Source of the DNA: Leisingera sp. ANG-Vp
GTDB taxonomy: Bacteria; Pseudomonadota; Alphaproteobacteria; Rhodobacterales; Rhodobacteraceae
Direction: 5' to 3'
DNA length: 64,000 nucleotides
NCBI RefSeq assembly: GCF_000813725.1
Contig: NZ_JWLD01000002.1
Coordinates: forward strand, 1 to 64,000
A program made the translations under genes and the position numbers. The notes below the pieces were generated by a model. The model saw only the letters and a program-made list of their open reading frames with translations. It searched no databases and was not told the origin of the DNA. Shown piece after piece: positions 27,061 through 35,509 of this stretch. Every line of letters starts with the position of its first letter. Position 1 is the first letter of the stretch.

Positions 27061-27108
27061 CCAAGGAAATTCAAATTTCCTTGGCAAATTTCTTTGTAAG
27101 AAATTTGC
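27061..27108. terminator. Tandem inverted repeats between mfd and the TPR gene
   Basis: Two perfect inverted repeats sit end to end: CCAAGGAAATT / AATTTCCTTGG (27061-27071 and 27074-27084) and GCAAATTTCTT / AAGAAATTTGC (27084-27094 and 27098-27108). They share base 27084 and fill the space up to the convergent stop codon. Each can form an AT-rich hairpin on either strand; likely a bidirectional terminator. Confidence 0.6.
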
Positions 27109-28782
27109 TCACCCGCAGCAGGGGCTGGGCGCCATCGCGGCCTGGGCACAGAAGCAAGAGGCGCCGAGGGCTTGGTCCGCCCGTGCCAGCGCAAGATCAA
27201 GTTTCTGCTTTATGTGCTTGATTTCAGTTGTTTCTTCTCGGGCTTTCAAGCAATCGTGCAGGCCCTTCAGGCTCCAGATGTTGCCAGGATGCACGGAGGC
27301 GCGTGACAGGGTGTCATTCAGCCCGAGGTCGGCGCGGTAGACAGCCTCGGCTTCTTCCACCCGGCCTTGCTCGAACAGCAGCGCCCCCAGCGCATGGCGG
27401 GTGGGCTGCATCCAGCCCCAGGGCTCGTCATAAGGCAGGTTGTCATCCAGTTCGGCTGAGCGGCGCAGATGGGCAAAAGCCGCATCATAGTTTTCTTTGC
27501 GGTACTCGATTTCACCGCGCAGCATTTCTCTGGCAATGTCCAAGAGGTCAACCACCCGGTTGTTATGCATCAGCCGGCTGTCCGGCACCCGGGCCTTGGC
27601 CGCCAGGAAAAGCTGCTCTTCGGATTCCGCCTCAGCCACTTGGCCGGTCGCGGCAAAGGCGATGGCACGGGCGTAATGGGTGTTGGCCGTAAGTGACCGG
27701 AACAGATCCGGATCCGCGGGCAATTCCAGGGCCTTTGCTTCTTCCCAGCGGCCAAAGCGCACCAGGATGTGCGGATGCATCGCCATGTAGCTTTCGAAAT
27801 AGTCGGCCATCGGCGGGCTTTCGATGCGCAGCATCTCTTCCGGGGTGGTATCCAGAATGCCCTGATTGGCCTGCAGCGCGGGCTCAATCTGGCCCAGGAA
27901 CATCGCCCCGTAGATAACGAAATGGTAGTCGTGCTGCCGGTAGCCTGTGTAGATGTTGAAGGCGCCTTCACGCTGGTAGTACTTCAGATCTGCTTCAATT
28001 GCTTTCCGGTTCCAATGCACCACGCTGTGATAGTCGCCGCAGAGCACGTCAATATGGGTTGGCATATGCACCAAGTGGCCGGCATCCGGTACCAGCGTGC
28101 GCAGGACATCCGCGGCCTTCAGGGCTTTCTCCGGTGCGGGCGACATCTCCATCAGGTGAACATAGAGATGCAGCAGGCCGGGGTGCTGCATGGCATTGGG
28201 CGCATTCTCCATGGCCCATTCAAGGGTTTCCTGGGCTTCCAGGGTTGCGGCGCCCTCGGCCGGCTGGCCTGATTTCAAATCCCACATCTGCCAGGGGGTG
28301 AGGTTCAGCAGGCTCTCGGCGTAGACCGTGCGCAGATCCAGATGATCCGGACAGGCGGCAAAGGCGGCACGCATGGCATCGGCAAAGGCATAGTCCCAGG
28401 CATGCATATCCTCCGCTGCTTCGCGCTGGGGGTAACGGGCCTGGAGCGCCTGGATCAGCTGTTGTTCAGGGTCCGTGCAGCTGCCCGAGAAGGCCAGTGC
28501 AGATTGGGCGGCGTCATAGGCTTCGGCCAGCGCCTTGGCGCGGCCGCGGTCATCGCGCAAGGCCCAGGGCAGGTTGTAGTTAGGGCCGGCTGCGTAGGCC
28601 ACGCCCCAGTGGGCCATGGCGCAGTCCGGGTCGTGCTCCAGCGCTTTCTGGAAGCACTTGATGGCTTCTTCGTGGTTATAGCCGTAGGTCCAGATCAGGC
28701 CGCGGTCGAACCAGGCCTGGGCCTCAGGCGCGGCGGTTGTCACCGGGCAGGAATAGCTGCCGAGATCGAAATCGTATGCCAT
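27109..28782 (-). CDS. TPR-repeat protein of unknown function
   Basis: 557-residue soluble protein. TPR-like helical pairs are visible near residues 25-65 (WFDRGLIWTYGYNHEEAIKC), 190-240 and 430-520. Conserved-looking histidines occur in LLHLYVHLMEM, HMPTHIDVLCGDYH and YRQHDYHF, which could line a binding site. The C terminus is cysteine-rich (SCFCAQ and a final CCG). No signal peptide. GGGGAGG precedes the ATG. I do not recognise a characterised relative; protein binding or metal binding is speculation. Confidence 0.85.
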   Translation of the reverse strand: MAYDFDLGSYSCPVTTAAPEAQAWFDRGLIWTYGYNHEEAIKCFQKALEHDPDCAMAHWGVAYAAGPNYNLPWALRDDRGRAKALAEAYDAAQSALAFSGSCTDPEQQLIQALQARYPQREAAEDMHAWDYAFADAMRAAFAACPDHLDLRTVYAESLLNLTPWQMWDLKSGQPAEGAATLEAQETLEWAMENAPNAMQHPGLLHLYVHLMEMSPAPEKALKAADVLRTLVPDAGHLVHMPTHIDVLCGDYHSVVHWNRKAIEADLKYYQREGAFNIYTGYRQHDYHFVIYGAMFLGQIEPALQANQGILDTTPEEMLRIESPPMADYFESYMAMHPHILVRFGRWEEAKALELPADPDLFRSLTANTHYARAIAFAATGQVAEAESEEQLFLAAKARVPDSRLMHNNRVVDLLDIAREMLRGEIEYRKENYDAAFAHLRRSAELDDNLPYDEPWGWMQPTRHALGALLFEQGRVEEAEAVYRADLGLNDTLSRASVHPGNIWSLKGLHDCLKAREETTEIKHIKQKLDLALARADQALGASCFCAQAAMAPSPCCG

Positions 28783-28843
28783 GAAAAAAACCTCCCCAAT
28801 CTCTTGGAGAGGTTATGAGGGCTGCCAGTGCCGGGCAAGGCGG

Positions 28844-30079
28844 TTATTCGGCAGGCAGCCGTGCCTCGGCCTTGGCCATCTGCAGCATCAGGAGGAATGC
28901 GATGCAGGCCATGATCAGCAGCCCCGCTGCCAGCGGCACCAACGAGCCGTCAAACAGCAGCCCCACGGGCGCGGCAATTGCGGCGGCCAGAACAGTGGAG
29001 ATCGCGCCGATGACCGAGGCCGCCATGCCGGCAATATGGCCCATCGGCTCCATCGCCATGGCATTGAGATTGCCAACGGTTGTGCCCACCATGAAAAAGA
29101 CGCTGGCCTGCCAGGCGACAAACAGCCCGAACATCCACGGATCCGGCAGGCTCCAGCCGCTGATCAGCAGTATCGCGCCTGTGATCAGGATCTGCGCCGC
29201 CAGCGAGACGGTGACAATGCGGCGCATGCCGATACGAACCACGATTGCGGCGTTCAGCAGGCTGGCTGTGCCGGAAATCGCTGCGACCAGCCCGAACCAG
29301 TAGGGAAAGCTGTCAGCGCGGCCGAAGATAATGTCATAAACCGGCTGCACCATGGTCAGCATGGTGAACAGCATGCCGAGGCAGAGCGTCTGGACAAAGA
29401 TTGACAGGCGGACGGTGGGATGCGCCATCATCTCCTTGACGGCGGCCATCAGCAGGGGCGTGCGGAAGGCGCGGCGGTCTTCCACCGCCAGTGTTTCCGG
29501 CAAGCGGAAGCTGGTCCACAGGACAATGACTGTGGCAAACAGCGCAAAAGACAGGAAAATCGCGCGCCAGCTGGAGATCGCGATGATGCCTGCCCCCATC
29601 AGCGGGGCAATGGCCGGGACGATCATGAAGATCATCATGGCGATCGACATCAGCCGGGCCATTTCGCGGCCCGAATAGAGGTCGCGGACAACGGCAACAC
29701 CCACGATGCGCGGGCCGGCGGCGCCGATCCCCATCAGCACACGGGAGATCAGCAGCACCTCCAGCGAAGGCGACAGCCAGGCAGTCAGAGCGGATGCGAC
29801 GTAGAGAACGCAGCCCGCAGCGACAACCGGCTTGCGGCCGAAGGCATCCGACAAGGGACCTGTGAAGAACGTGCCAAGGCCCATGCCAAGTACAAAGGAG
29901 GTCAGCACCAGCTGCGCCTGGTTGATGTTATCCGGGCTGAGCGTTTGGCCGATTTCCGGCAGGGCGGGCAACATGGCGTCTATCGACAAGGCAATGGTGG
30001 CAAACATCATCGCGATCAGCGCAATGAACTCCGCCTTGGCCATGCCATGGGCCGGCGTTTGGTCCTGGGACTGTGACAT
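28844..30079 (-). CDS. Bcr/CflA-type multidrug efflux MFS transporter
   Basis: 411 residues with twelve predicted membrane segments of the DHA1 family. The loop 2-3 motif reads GPLSDAFGRKPV and the motif-C-like stretch in helix 5 (IVPAIAPLMGAG) marks a drug:proton antiporter; FALIM-style N-terminal organisation (SIDAMLPALPEIG) is typical of Bcr/CflA. Substrate cannot be assigned. AGAGG lies before the ATG. It is on the same strand as the frnE-like gene upstream, with a hairpin between, so probably separately transcribed. Confidence 0.9.
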   Translation of the reverse strand: MSQSQDQTPAHGMAKAEFIALIAMMFATIALSIDAMLPALPEIGQTLSPDNINQAQLVLTSFVLGMGLGTFFTGPLSDAFGRKPVVAAGCVLYVASALTAWLSPSLEVLLISRVLMGIGAAGPRIVGVAVVRDLYSGREMARLMSIAMMIFMIVPAIAPLMGAGIIAISSWRAIFLSFALFATVIVLWTSFRLPETLAVEDRRAFRTPLLMAAVKEMMAHPTVRLSIFVQTLCLGMLFTMLTMVQPVYDIIFGRADSFPYWFGLVAAISGTASLLNAAIVVRIGMRRIVTVSLAAQILITGAILLISGWSLPDPWMFGLFVAWQASVFFMVGTTVGNLNAMAMEPMGHIAGMAASVIGAISTVLAAAIAAPVGLLFDGSLVPLAAGLLIMACIAFLLMLQMAKAEARLPAE

Positions 30080-30164
30080 TTGAAACCTCTAACAGCACTG
30101 CAGGCGGTCCCCCGGGAGCGGGGCCGGTCTGGGAGCCGTCCGGTTCCGCTATCATGAATCCGTC

Positions 30165-30184
30165 AGCCGGGCCAGCGCCCGGCT
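30165..30184 (-). terminator. Hairpin after the DsbA-like gene
   Basis: AGCCGGGC and GCCCGGCT form a perfect 8-bp stem with a CAGC loop, 47 bases beyond the stop of the DsbA-like gene. No T-tract, so moderate support. Confidence 0.45.
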
Positions 30185-30231
30185 GCACAGGAGTATGTGC
30201 ATTGTTGCGATGCTAAGTAATTTGCCTGCGC

Positions 30232-30897
30232 CTACTCGGCCTCGGCGGCCTTCAGCTGCTGCAGGATGTCTTCGATTGCCTGTTTCCACAGCTCCGGCGG
30301 CTGGGCGCCTGGCACCGCGTGCTGGTTCGCAACGATGAAGGTCGGCACCGAGCTCACGCCCATCTTGCGGGAGTGGGCGTCGCGGTCGCGGATGGCTTCC
30401 ACATCGCTGTCGCCTTCCAGCAACCGGGCTGTAGCGTCAGCGTCAAGACCTGCATCCTTGGCAATGCCTGTCAGCACCGCGTGGTCGCCGATGTCTTTGG
30501 CATCGGCAAAATAGGCCTGGAACAGAGCATCCACCACTTCTGTTTGCTTGCCTTCTATCCCGGCCCAATGGATCAGCCGGTGCGCGTCCAGCGTGTTGGG
30601 CGTACGCTTCATGGCTTCGAAATTGATCGAAAGCCCAGCCTTTTCGGCGTGTTCGACCACCGGGGCATAGGCCTTCACCGCGCCTTCCTTGCCGCCGAAC
30701 TTGCGCTCCAGGTACTCACGCCGGTCCATGCCTTCGCGCGGCATGTCGGGGTTCAGCTGGAACGGATGCCACTCGATGACAAAGGGATGGTCCGGCACTT
30801 CGGCCAGCGCCTTGTCCAGATGGGTCTTGCCGATATAGCACCAGGGGCAGATCGGGTCGGACAGGATGTCGAGCTTGACGGTGGCCATTGGGGTCAT
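30232..30897 (-). CDS. DsbA/FrnE-family thioredoxin-fold oxidoreductase
   Basis: 221-residue cytoplasmic protein of the DsbA superfamily, FrnE/HCCA-isomerase branch. The active site CPWC is at residues 17-20 (DPICPWCYIGK) and the cis-proline region GVSSVPTFIV is present near residue 185. No signal peptide, so it acts inside the cell, perhaps on disulfides or as a glutathione-linked isomerase. The ATG at 30897 overlaps the stop of the acyl-CoA ligase gene (ATGA); a second ATG at 30888 is possible. The coupling to a ligase is unusual. Confidence 0.85.
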   Translation of the reverse strand: MTPMATVKLDILSDPICPWCYIGKTHLDKALAEVPDHPFVIEWHPFQLNPDMPREGMDRREYLERKFGGKEGAVKAYAPVVEHAEKAGLSINFEAMKRTPNTLDAHRLIHWAGIEGKQTEVVDALFQAYFADAKDIGDHAVLTGIAKDAGLDADATARLLEGDSDVEAIRDRDAHSRKMGVSSVPTFIVANQHAVPGAQPPELWKQAIEDILQQLKAAEAE

Positions 30898-32399
30898 CCT
30901 TTGAACAGGGCAGGCAGAGCGCGGCGCAGCAGTTTGCCATTGCCGCCCGTGGGAAGGGCGTCGAGATGGACAAAGGCGCGCGGCTGCTTGTAGCGGGCCA
31001 GGCGTTCGGATGCAAAGGCCCCGAGGTCCGCCGCGTTCAACTCTTCGGGACCGGTGTAGAAGGCGGCGATGATATAGGTGTCCGCTTTCACCTCGACGGC
31101 GGCAGCGCCGGCCTGGGTGATACCGGGATGGGCTGCAAGTGCTGTTTCCACCTCGATCGGAGAGACCCGGTATCCGCCTGCATTCATCATGTCGTCGCTG
31201 CGGCCCAGATAGCGGATTTGCCCGTCTTTGCTCATCGCGCCCTGATCGCCGGTCAGGAACCAGTCGCCCTGGTAGCGGACAGCGGTGTCTTCAGGTGCGC
31301 CCAGGTACTCCCGCATCAGCCCGGGATCGGAGCGATGGATGGCAATGGTGCCTTCCTCTCCTAAGGGAACCGGCCCCTCTGGCCCCATAATAGCGACCTT
31401 GCGGCCGTTCTGCGGCTGCCCCAAGGTGCCCTCTCTGGCCGGGGCCGAAGGGGAGGAGGAGATGAAGGTGGAGCATTCAGACATGCCGAAGGCTTCATAA
31501 AGTCCGCAGCCCGTGGCGTCCGACCAGGCTTCATGCAGAGTTGCAGAGAGCTTTTCACCTGCGCAAAGCCCGTGCCGCAGGGCGGGCAATTCCAGACGGC
31601 CGCCGCGCAGGAACTTGCGGTAGACTCCCGGGGCCGCCGCAAAGATCGTCGCGCGGTGTTCGCGCAAGAGGGCAGGCAGCTTCTCGGGCGGTGTTCCGGG
31701 GGCGGGGATCAGCGCGGTGGCTCCGGCAGCCCAAGGGTCCATCAGCCCGGTGCCCAGCGTGTAGGTCCAGTTGAAAGCACCCGCGTGCAGCAGCCGGTCG
31801 CCCTCTGTCAGGCCGTACCAGCCGTCGACCATCATCTGCCGCGCCCAAACCGCCCGGTGCGCATGCGCGACGGCGCGCGGATTTCCGCTTGTCCCGGATG
31901 TGTAGACCACATAGGCCAGCCGCTCCGGGTCGCCAAAGGCGTACTCACAAGGGGGCAACGCGTGCATTTTCAACAAGTCGGCTGTGCTGATCTGCAGCGG
32001 GTGACTCGCGCAAGCCACAGAAGGGTCGCGCAAGACTGCTGCCGGGTTCAGGTCGGCGATCATCCGGGCGGTTTCCGGCACGGTCAGCTGGGCGGAGGTC
32101 GGAACAGGCACCAGCCCCGCGGCGATGGCGCCGAGGTAGGCAATGGGAAACTCAACTGTGTTCCCGAGCCGCATCAGCACGATGTCCCCAGGCTGCAGCC
32201 CCGCGGCCAGCAGCCCGGTGCCGGTGCCGCGCACCGCCGCCTCAAGACGGGCGTAGCTCCAGTCTTCACAGGCTGCACCGTCCAGAACCGACAGCGCGGT
32301 TTTGCTGCCAAGACGCGCGGCATGGCGCAGCACATGGGCGGCGAGATTGAAGGGCGCAGGGCAGGGCGCAAAGGGCCCCTGATCAAAAATCGACAGCAT
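30894..32399 (-). CDS. AMP-forming acyl-CoA synthetase (benzoate-CoA-ligase-like)
   Basis: 501-residue adenylate-forming ligase. The phosphate loop YTSGTSGNPRA (about 166-176) carries Arg where the usual motif has Lys; YEAFGMSE is the A5-like motif, GDWFLTGDQG binds the ribose, and Lys489 in GGNGKLLRR is the predicted catalytic lysine. The overall pattern resembles benzoate or short-chain carboxylate CoA ligases. Substrate unknown. It is the first gene of a two-gene unit with the DsbA-like protein and is divergent from the XRE-cupin regulator, which may control it. Confidence 0.88.
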   Translation of the reverse strand: MLSIFDQGPFAPCPAPFNLAAHVLRHAARLGSKTALSVLDGAACEDWSYARLEAAVRGTGTGLLAAGLQPGDIVLMRLGNTVEFPIAYLGAIAAGLVPVPTSAQLTVPETARMIADLNPAAVLRDPSVACASHPLQISTADLLKMHALPPCEYAFGDPERLAYVVYTSGTSGNPRAVAHAHRAVWARQMMVDGWYGLTEGDRLLHAGAFNWTYTLGTGLMDPWAAGATALIPAPGTPPEKLPALLREHRATIFAAAPGVYRKFLRGGRLELPALRHGLCAGEKLSATLHEAWSDATGCGLYEAFGMSECSTFISSSPSAPAREGTLGQPQNGRKVAIMGPEGPVPLGEEGTIAIHRSDPGLMREYLGAPEDTAVRYQGDWFLTGDQGAMSKDGQIRYLGRSDDMMNAGGYRVSPIEVETALAAHPGITQAGAAAVEVKADTYIIAAFYTGPEELNAADLGAFASERLARYKQPRAFVHLDALPTGGNGKLLRRALPALFKG

Positions 32400-32457
32400 G
32401 GCAATTGGCTAGCCCGCACCGTCCTGCGTTGCAAGCGGCGTGAGCGCGGCTTATAGA

Positions 32458-33087
32458 ATGGCTATGACTGGCCGCGACCCCAAATCCCTGATCACCATCG
32501 CCCGCGCGAGCGGAGGCGAAGACGAAGCCGAACCTTTGGACCTGGGCGCCCGCGTGCGGGAACTGCGCAAGGCGCGGGACTGGACACTGGAACATGCTGC
32601 CAACCAGGCAGGACTGGCGCGTTCGACCCTGTCCAAGATCGAAAATGGCCAGATGTCACCGACTTACGACGCGTTGAAGAAGCTGGCCGTGGGCCTGCAG
32701 ATCTCAGTGCCGCAGCTGTTCACCCCGCCGCAGCGGGACCAGGTGAATGGCCGGATGACCGTAACCAAATCCGGCGACGGAGCCGCCCATGCCACTGCGA
32801 CATATGAGCACGAGTTGCTGGCAGATGGTTTGTCGCGCAAGCAGATGCTGCCGTACCGGGCGCGGGTCCGGGCACGGGCAATGGAAGAATTTGACGGCTG
32901 GGTGCGCCATGACGGCGAGGAATTCCTTTATGTTCTGACCGGGGTGGTCAAGCTTTACACGGAATTCTACGAGCCGATCGAAATGCGCCGCGGGGACAGC
33001 GCCTATTATGACGCGGCCATGGGGCACAACGTCATCTCCGTCAGCCCCGAAGACGCAATGATCCTCTGGGTGACATCGCTGGCGTGA
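32458..33087 (+). CDS. XRE-family regulator with cupin sensor domain
   Basis: 209 residues. A helix-turn-helix of the HTH_3 type lies at about residues 30-85 (LGARVRELRKARDWTLEHAA, ARSTLSKIENGQMSPTYDAL), and a cupin_2 domain fills the C-terminal half (HDGEEFLYVLTGVVKLYTE, RRGDSAYYDAAMGH). Such proteins sense small molecules and often regulate adjacent catabolic genes. ATG 32458 is taken as start; GTG 32440 and ATG 32464 are in frame and not excluded, since no strong ribosome binding site is seen. Divergent from the ligase gene by 58 bases. Confidence 0.85.
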   Translation: MAMTGRDPKSLITIARASGGEDEAEPLDLGARVRELRKARDWTLEHAANQAGLARSTLSKIENGQMSPTYDALKKLAVGLQISVPQLFTPPQRDQVNGRMTVTKSGDGAAHATATYEHELLADGLSRKQMLPYRARVRARAMEEFDGWVRHDGEEFLYVLTGVVKLYTEFYEPIEMRRGDSAYYDAAMGHNVISVSPEDAMILWVTSLA

Positions 33088-33096
33088 CGGCCCGGC

Positions 33097-33327
33097 TCAG
33101 TGCGGGCGGCCGTCCAGTTCTTTCAGGAGGCTTTCAATGTACAGAAAGTCGTCCACCTCCTCCTTGGCTTCGTTCAAGGTGAGGTGGTGGGTCCGGGCCA
33201 GATAGGCGACGAACTTGTCCCGGTCATCCAATAGCGATGGCGCGTTGCTGGCTTTCAAATGCGGAAAGCGCTGTTTGATGCGAGGCATCCTGTCAATCCA
33301 GCTGGCAGCGGCTGCTTGTACAGGCAT
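33097..33327 (-). CDS. Small hypothetical protein
   Basis: 76 residues from the ATG at 33327, with GGGAG upstream; the open frame farther upstream is poor coding sequence. The C-terminal half is a charged amphipathic helix (DDRDKFVAYLARTHHLTLNE and following acidic residues). No family recognised. It lies convergent to the XRE-cupin gene and downstream of the arsenic operon on the same strand. Confidence 0.6.
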   Translation of the reverse strand: MPVQAAAASWIDRMPRIKQRFPHLKASNAPSLLDDRDKFVAYLARTHHLTLNEAKEEVDDFLYIESLLKELDGRPH

Positions 33328-33421
33328 GGGGGGCACTCCCTGACAAACTGTTTTATGGTTCTTGGCCCCCCATGGTAGCACTTTTTGCGCATTTTTGTAA
33401 CGCTGCGGCGTGTCCCGGTCT

Positions 33422-34114
33422 TCAGGCCTGTCTGGCTGGGCGGGATTCTGCCGGATCGGATGGTACCGCAAACAACCGGGTCAGCACTACGTGGCCGATG
33501 CCGACGGCAATAAGCTGCATCAGGATGAACATCGGAATATGGCCAGGATAGATGCCTGCGAAGGTGTCGGTGAAACCGCGCGCGATGGTGACTGCCGGAT
33601 TGGCAAAGCTGGTGGAGGATGTGTACCAGTAGGCGCCGGTGATATAGAGGCCGACCAGCGCAGGCACAGCTTCCGGGCGCGAACGCAGCCCGCCGAAGAT
33701 TACGAACAGCAGGCCGAAAGTCGCCAGGATTTCCGAGAACCACTGGGCCGTGCCAGTGCGGTGCATCGTGGCCGAGCTTTGCAAAATTGCAAGATCGAAC
33801 ATGATGTGGCTGGCCCAGACACCAAGGATGCCGCCGCCGATCTGCACCAGGATGTAAGGGGCAACCGCACTCCAGGGATGCTCACCGCGCAGCGCAAAGG
33901 CAATTGTGACGGCGGGATTGAAATGGGCTCCGGAAACCGGTCCCAGAGTGGTGATGATGGCATAGAGCATACAGCCGGTTGCAATGGCATTGGCCAGCAG
34001 CGCCAGAGCGACATTCCCGTCAGCCAGATTTTCAGCCATGATGCCGGAGCCGACCACTCCGACCAGCAGCATGGCGGTGCCGAGACCTTCGGCCAGCAGT
34101 TTCTGCGCGGTCAT
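33422..34114 (-). CDS. aqpS: Aquaglyceroporin of the arsenic operon (AqpS-like)
   Basis: 230-residue MIP-family channel with six hydrophobic segments and two half-helices carrying NPA motifs (GAHFNPAVTIAF and SFANPAVTIARG). In Sinorhizobium meliloti AqpS, next to arsR and arsC, lets arsenite made by ArsC leave the cell down its gradient, replacing an ArsB pump. The same arrangement is seen here: the ATG at 34114 overlaps the stop of the second arsC (ATGA). The open frame upstream of this ATG is a shadow of arsC. Confidence 0.9.
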   Translation of the reverse strand: MTAQKLLAEGLGTAMLLVGVVGSGIMAENLADGNVALALLANAIATGCMLYAIITTLGPVSGAHFNPAVTIAFALRGEHPWSAVAPYILVQIGGGILGVWASHIMFDLAILQSSATMHRTGTAQWFSEILATFGLLFVIFGGLRSRPEAVPALVGLYITGAYWYTSSTSFANPAVTIARGFTDTFAGIYPGHIPMFILMQLIAVGIGHVVLTRLFAVPSDPAESRPARQA

Positions 34115-34587
34115 GCAATTTCTCCGATCCGCTTGAGCTGCTGGGTCAGCTCGTTTGCGTTCATGGTTTCGAACGGTAGCTCCAGAAGCGCCTTCGCCCG
34201 TTTCTCCAGCGTCGCATAGGCGGTGCGGAAGGCCTGATCCCATTCCGGCTGCTCGGCGGCTGCAGGGTCTTCAACGCCCCAATGAGTGCGCACCGGTGCG
34301 CCGGGCCAGACCGGGCAGGTCTCGCCGGCTGCAGAGGCACAGACGGTGACCACAATATCCATCTCGGGCGCATCGTTTTCAGCAAACTCATCCCAGCTTT
34401 TGGACCGGGCACCGCTGGTGTCATGGGCCAGTTCGCCCAGCAGCACCAGGGATTGCGGGTGGACTTTGCCGGTCGGGTTGGAACCGGCGGAATAGGCGCG
34501 GACGCGGCCCCCGCCGAGGGTGTTGAAAATCGATTCCAACAGGATGGAACGTGCAGAGTTGCCCGTGCAGAGGACGAGAATGTTCAT
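34111..34587 (-). CDS. arsC: Arsenate reductase, LMW-phosphatase type (second copy)
   Basis: 158 residues of the low-molecular-weight tyrosine phosphatase fold. The active-site loop CTGNSARS starts at Cys7, and cysteines in VTVCASAAGETCPVWPG occupy the positions of the redox relay or thiol-recycling site. It reduces arsenate to arsenite. It is about 35 percent alike by eye to the ArsC half of the upstream ArsR-ArsC fusion, so probably an old duplication; its ends PFETMNANEL and LKRIGEIA echo the fusion's. Coupled to aqpS by a four-base overlap. Confidence 0.9.
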   Translation of the reverse strand: MNILVLCTGNSARSILLESIFNTLGGGRVRAYSAGSNPTGKVHPQSLVLLGELAHDTSGARSKSWDEFAENDAPEMDIVVTVCASAAGETCPVWPGAPVRTHWGVEDPAAAEQPEWDQAFRTAYATLEKRAKALLELPFETMNANELTQQLKRIGEIA

Positions 34588-34608
34588 GGATGTGACCGTT
34601 CTTAGAGG

Positions 34609-35442
34609 TTATTCGGAAGAATTCACGCGGCCGATACCGTCCACCTGATGCTGGAGCGACATGCGGTCGAGGGTTTCGAAGGGCAGTTCGACAAAGGCTT
34701 TGATCCGGTTTCGCAGCAATCCGTAAGCCTGCTGGTAGGCAAGGCGGCGTTCGGCGTCAGTGCCCTCAGCCTTGACCGGGTCGGCCAGGCCCCAATGGGC
34801 GCTCATCGGCTGGCCGGGCCAGGCCGGGCACTCCTCGTTGGCGGCGTGATCGCAGACGGTGAAGATGAAATCCATCTGCGGCGCATCTTCTGAGGAAAAC
34901 GTGTCCAGATCCTTGGAGTGCAGTTCAGCGGTGTCGTAACCCTTGGCTTGTAACAGCGCGGTTACTTCGGGGCGCGGGCCGGGCGAGGGGCGGGTGCCGG
35001 CCGAATAAGCCCGGAACTTGCCTGCGCCCTCCTGGTTCAGGACGGCTTCGGCCAGAAGGGATCTGGCCGAGTTTCCGGTGCAAATGAACAGGACGTTCAG
35101 TGGGCGTTCAATTGACGGCATGATCTTCTCTTCACTCTTTACTGGCATGCAAATGTCTGGCCGGTTCTGGCAGCAGCCGGACAGCAGATTGTCAAACATG
35201 CCGCGCAGGCCGGGAAGATCGGCGGTGTACATCAGTGTGGTACCAGTCCGCTGCTGGGAGATCAGCCCAGCCTGTTTCAGAACTGACAGATAAGCGGAGG
35301 CGGTATTGGCTTTGAATTCCAGCGCCGAGGCGATCTCGCCCGCGGGCACGCCATCCGGATACCGGCGCATCAGCAGGCGGAACAGCGCAAGGCGGTTTGG
35401 ATGCGACAGGGCGCTAAGTTTGTCTGTGACCTCTATTTCCAT
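34609..35442 (-). CDS. ArsR-ArsC fusion: arsenic repressor joined to arsenate reductase
   Basis: 277 residues in two parts. Residues 1-98 are an ArsR winged helix (LSHPNRLALFRLLM, LEFKANTASAYLSVLKQAGLI) with Cys90, Cys91 and Cys98 at its C-terminal end, much like the three-cysteine As(III) site of Acidithiobacillus ferrooxidans ArsR. After a short linker, residues 115-277 form an LMW-phosphatase-type ArsC with CTGNSARS at Cys121 and the VCDHAANEECPAWPG segment. One polypeptide would both sense arsenite and make it. It is first in the arsRC-arsC-aqpS operon and the start is nearly at the predicted transcript end. Confidence 0.92.
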   Translation of the reverse strand: MEIEVTDKLSALSHPNRLALFRLLMRRYPDGVPAGEIASALEFKANTASAYLSVLKQAGLISQQRTGTTLMYTADLPGLRGMFDNLLSGCCQNRPDICMPVKSEEKIMPSIERPLNVLFICTGNSARSLLAEAVLNQEGAGKFRAYSAGTRPSPGPRPEVTALLQAKGYDTAELHSKDLDTFSSEDAPQMDFIFTVCDHAANEECPAWPGQPMSAHWGLADPVKAEGTDAERRLAYQQAYGLLRNRIKAFVELPFETLDRMSLQHQVDGIGRVNSSE

Positions 35443-35444
35443 AA

Positions 35445-35478
35445 TTCATGAAATACGGAGATAGCAAGCTCGTGTCAA
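35445..35478 (-). promoter_or_regulatory. Promoter and putative ArsR operator of the arsenic operon
   Basis: On the minus strand a perfect TTGACA (35478-35473) and TATTTC (35455-35450) are 17 bases apart. The palindrome TTCATGAA (35452-35445) overlaps the end of the -10 element, a good place for the repressor. The predicted start of transcription, about 35443, is next to the ATG at 35442. Confidence 0.5.
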
Positions 35479-35509
35479 TAAAGCAGCCGGCAATGCGGCG
35501 GACAATCTG

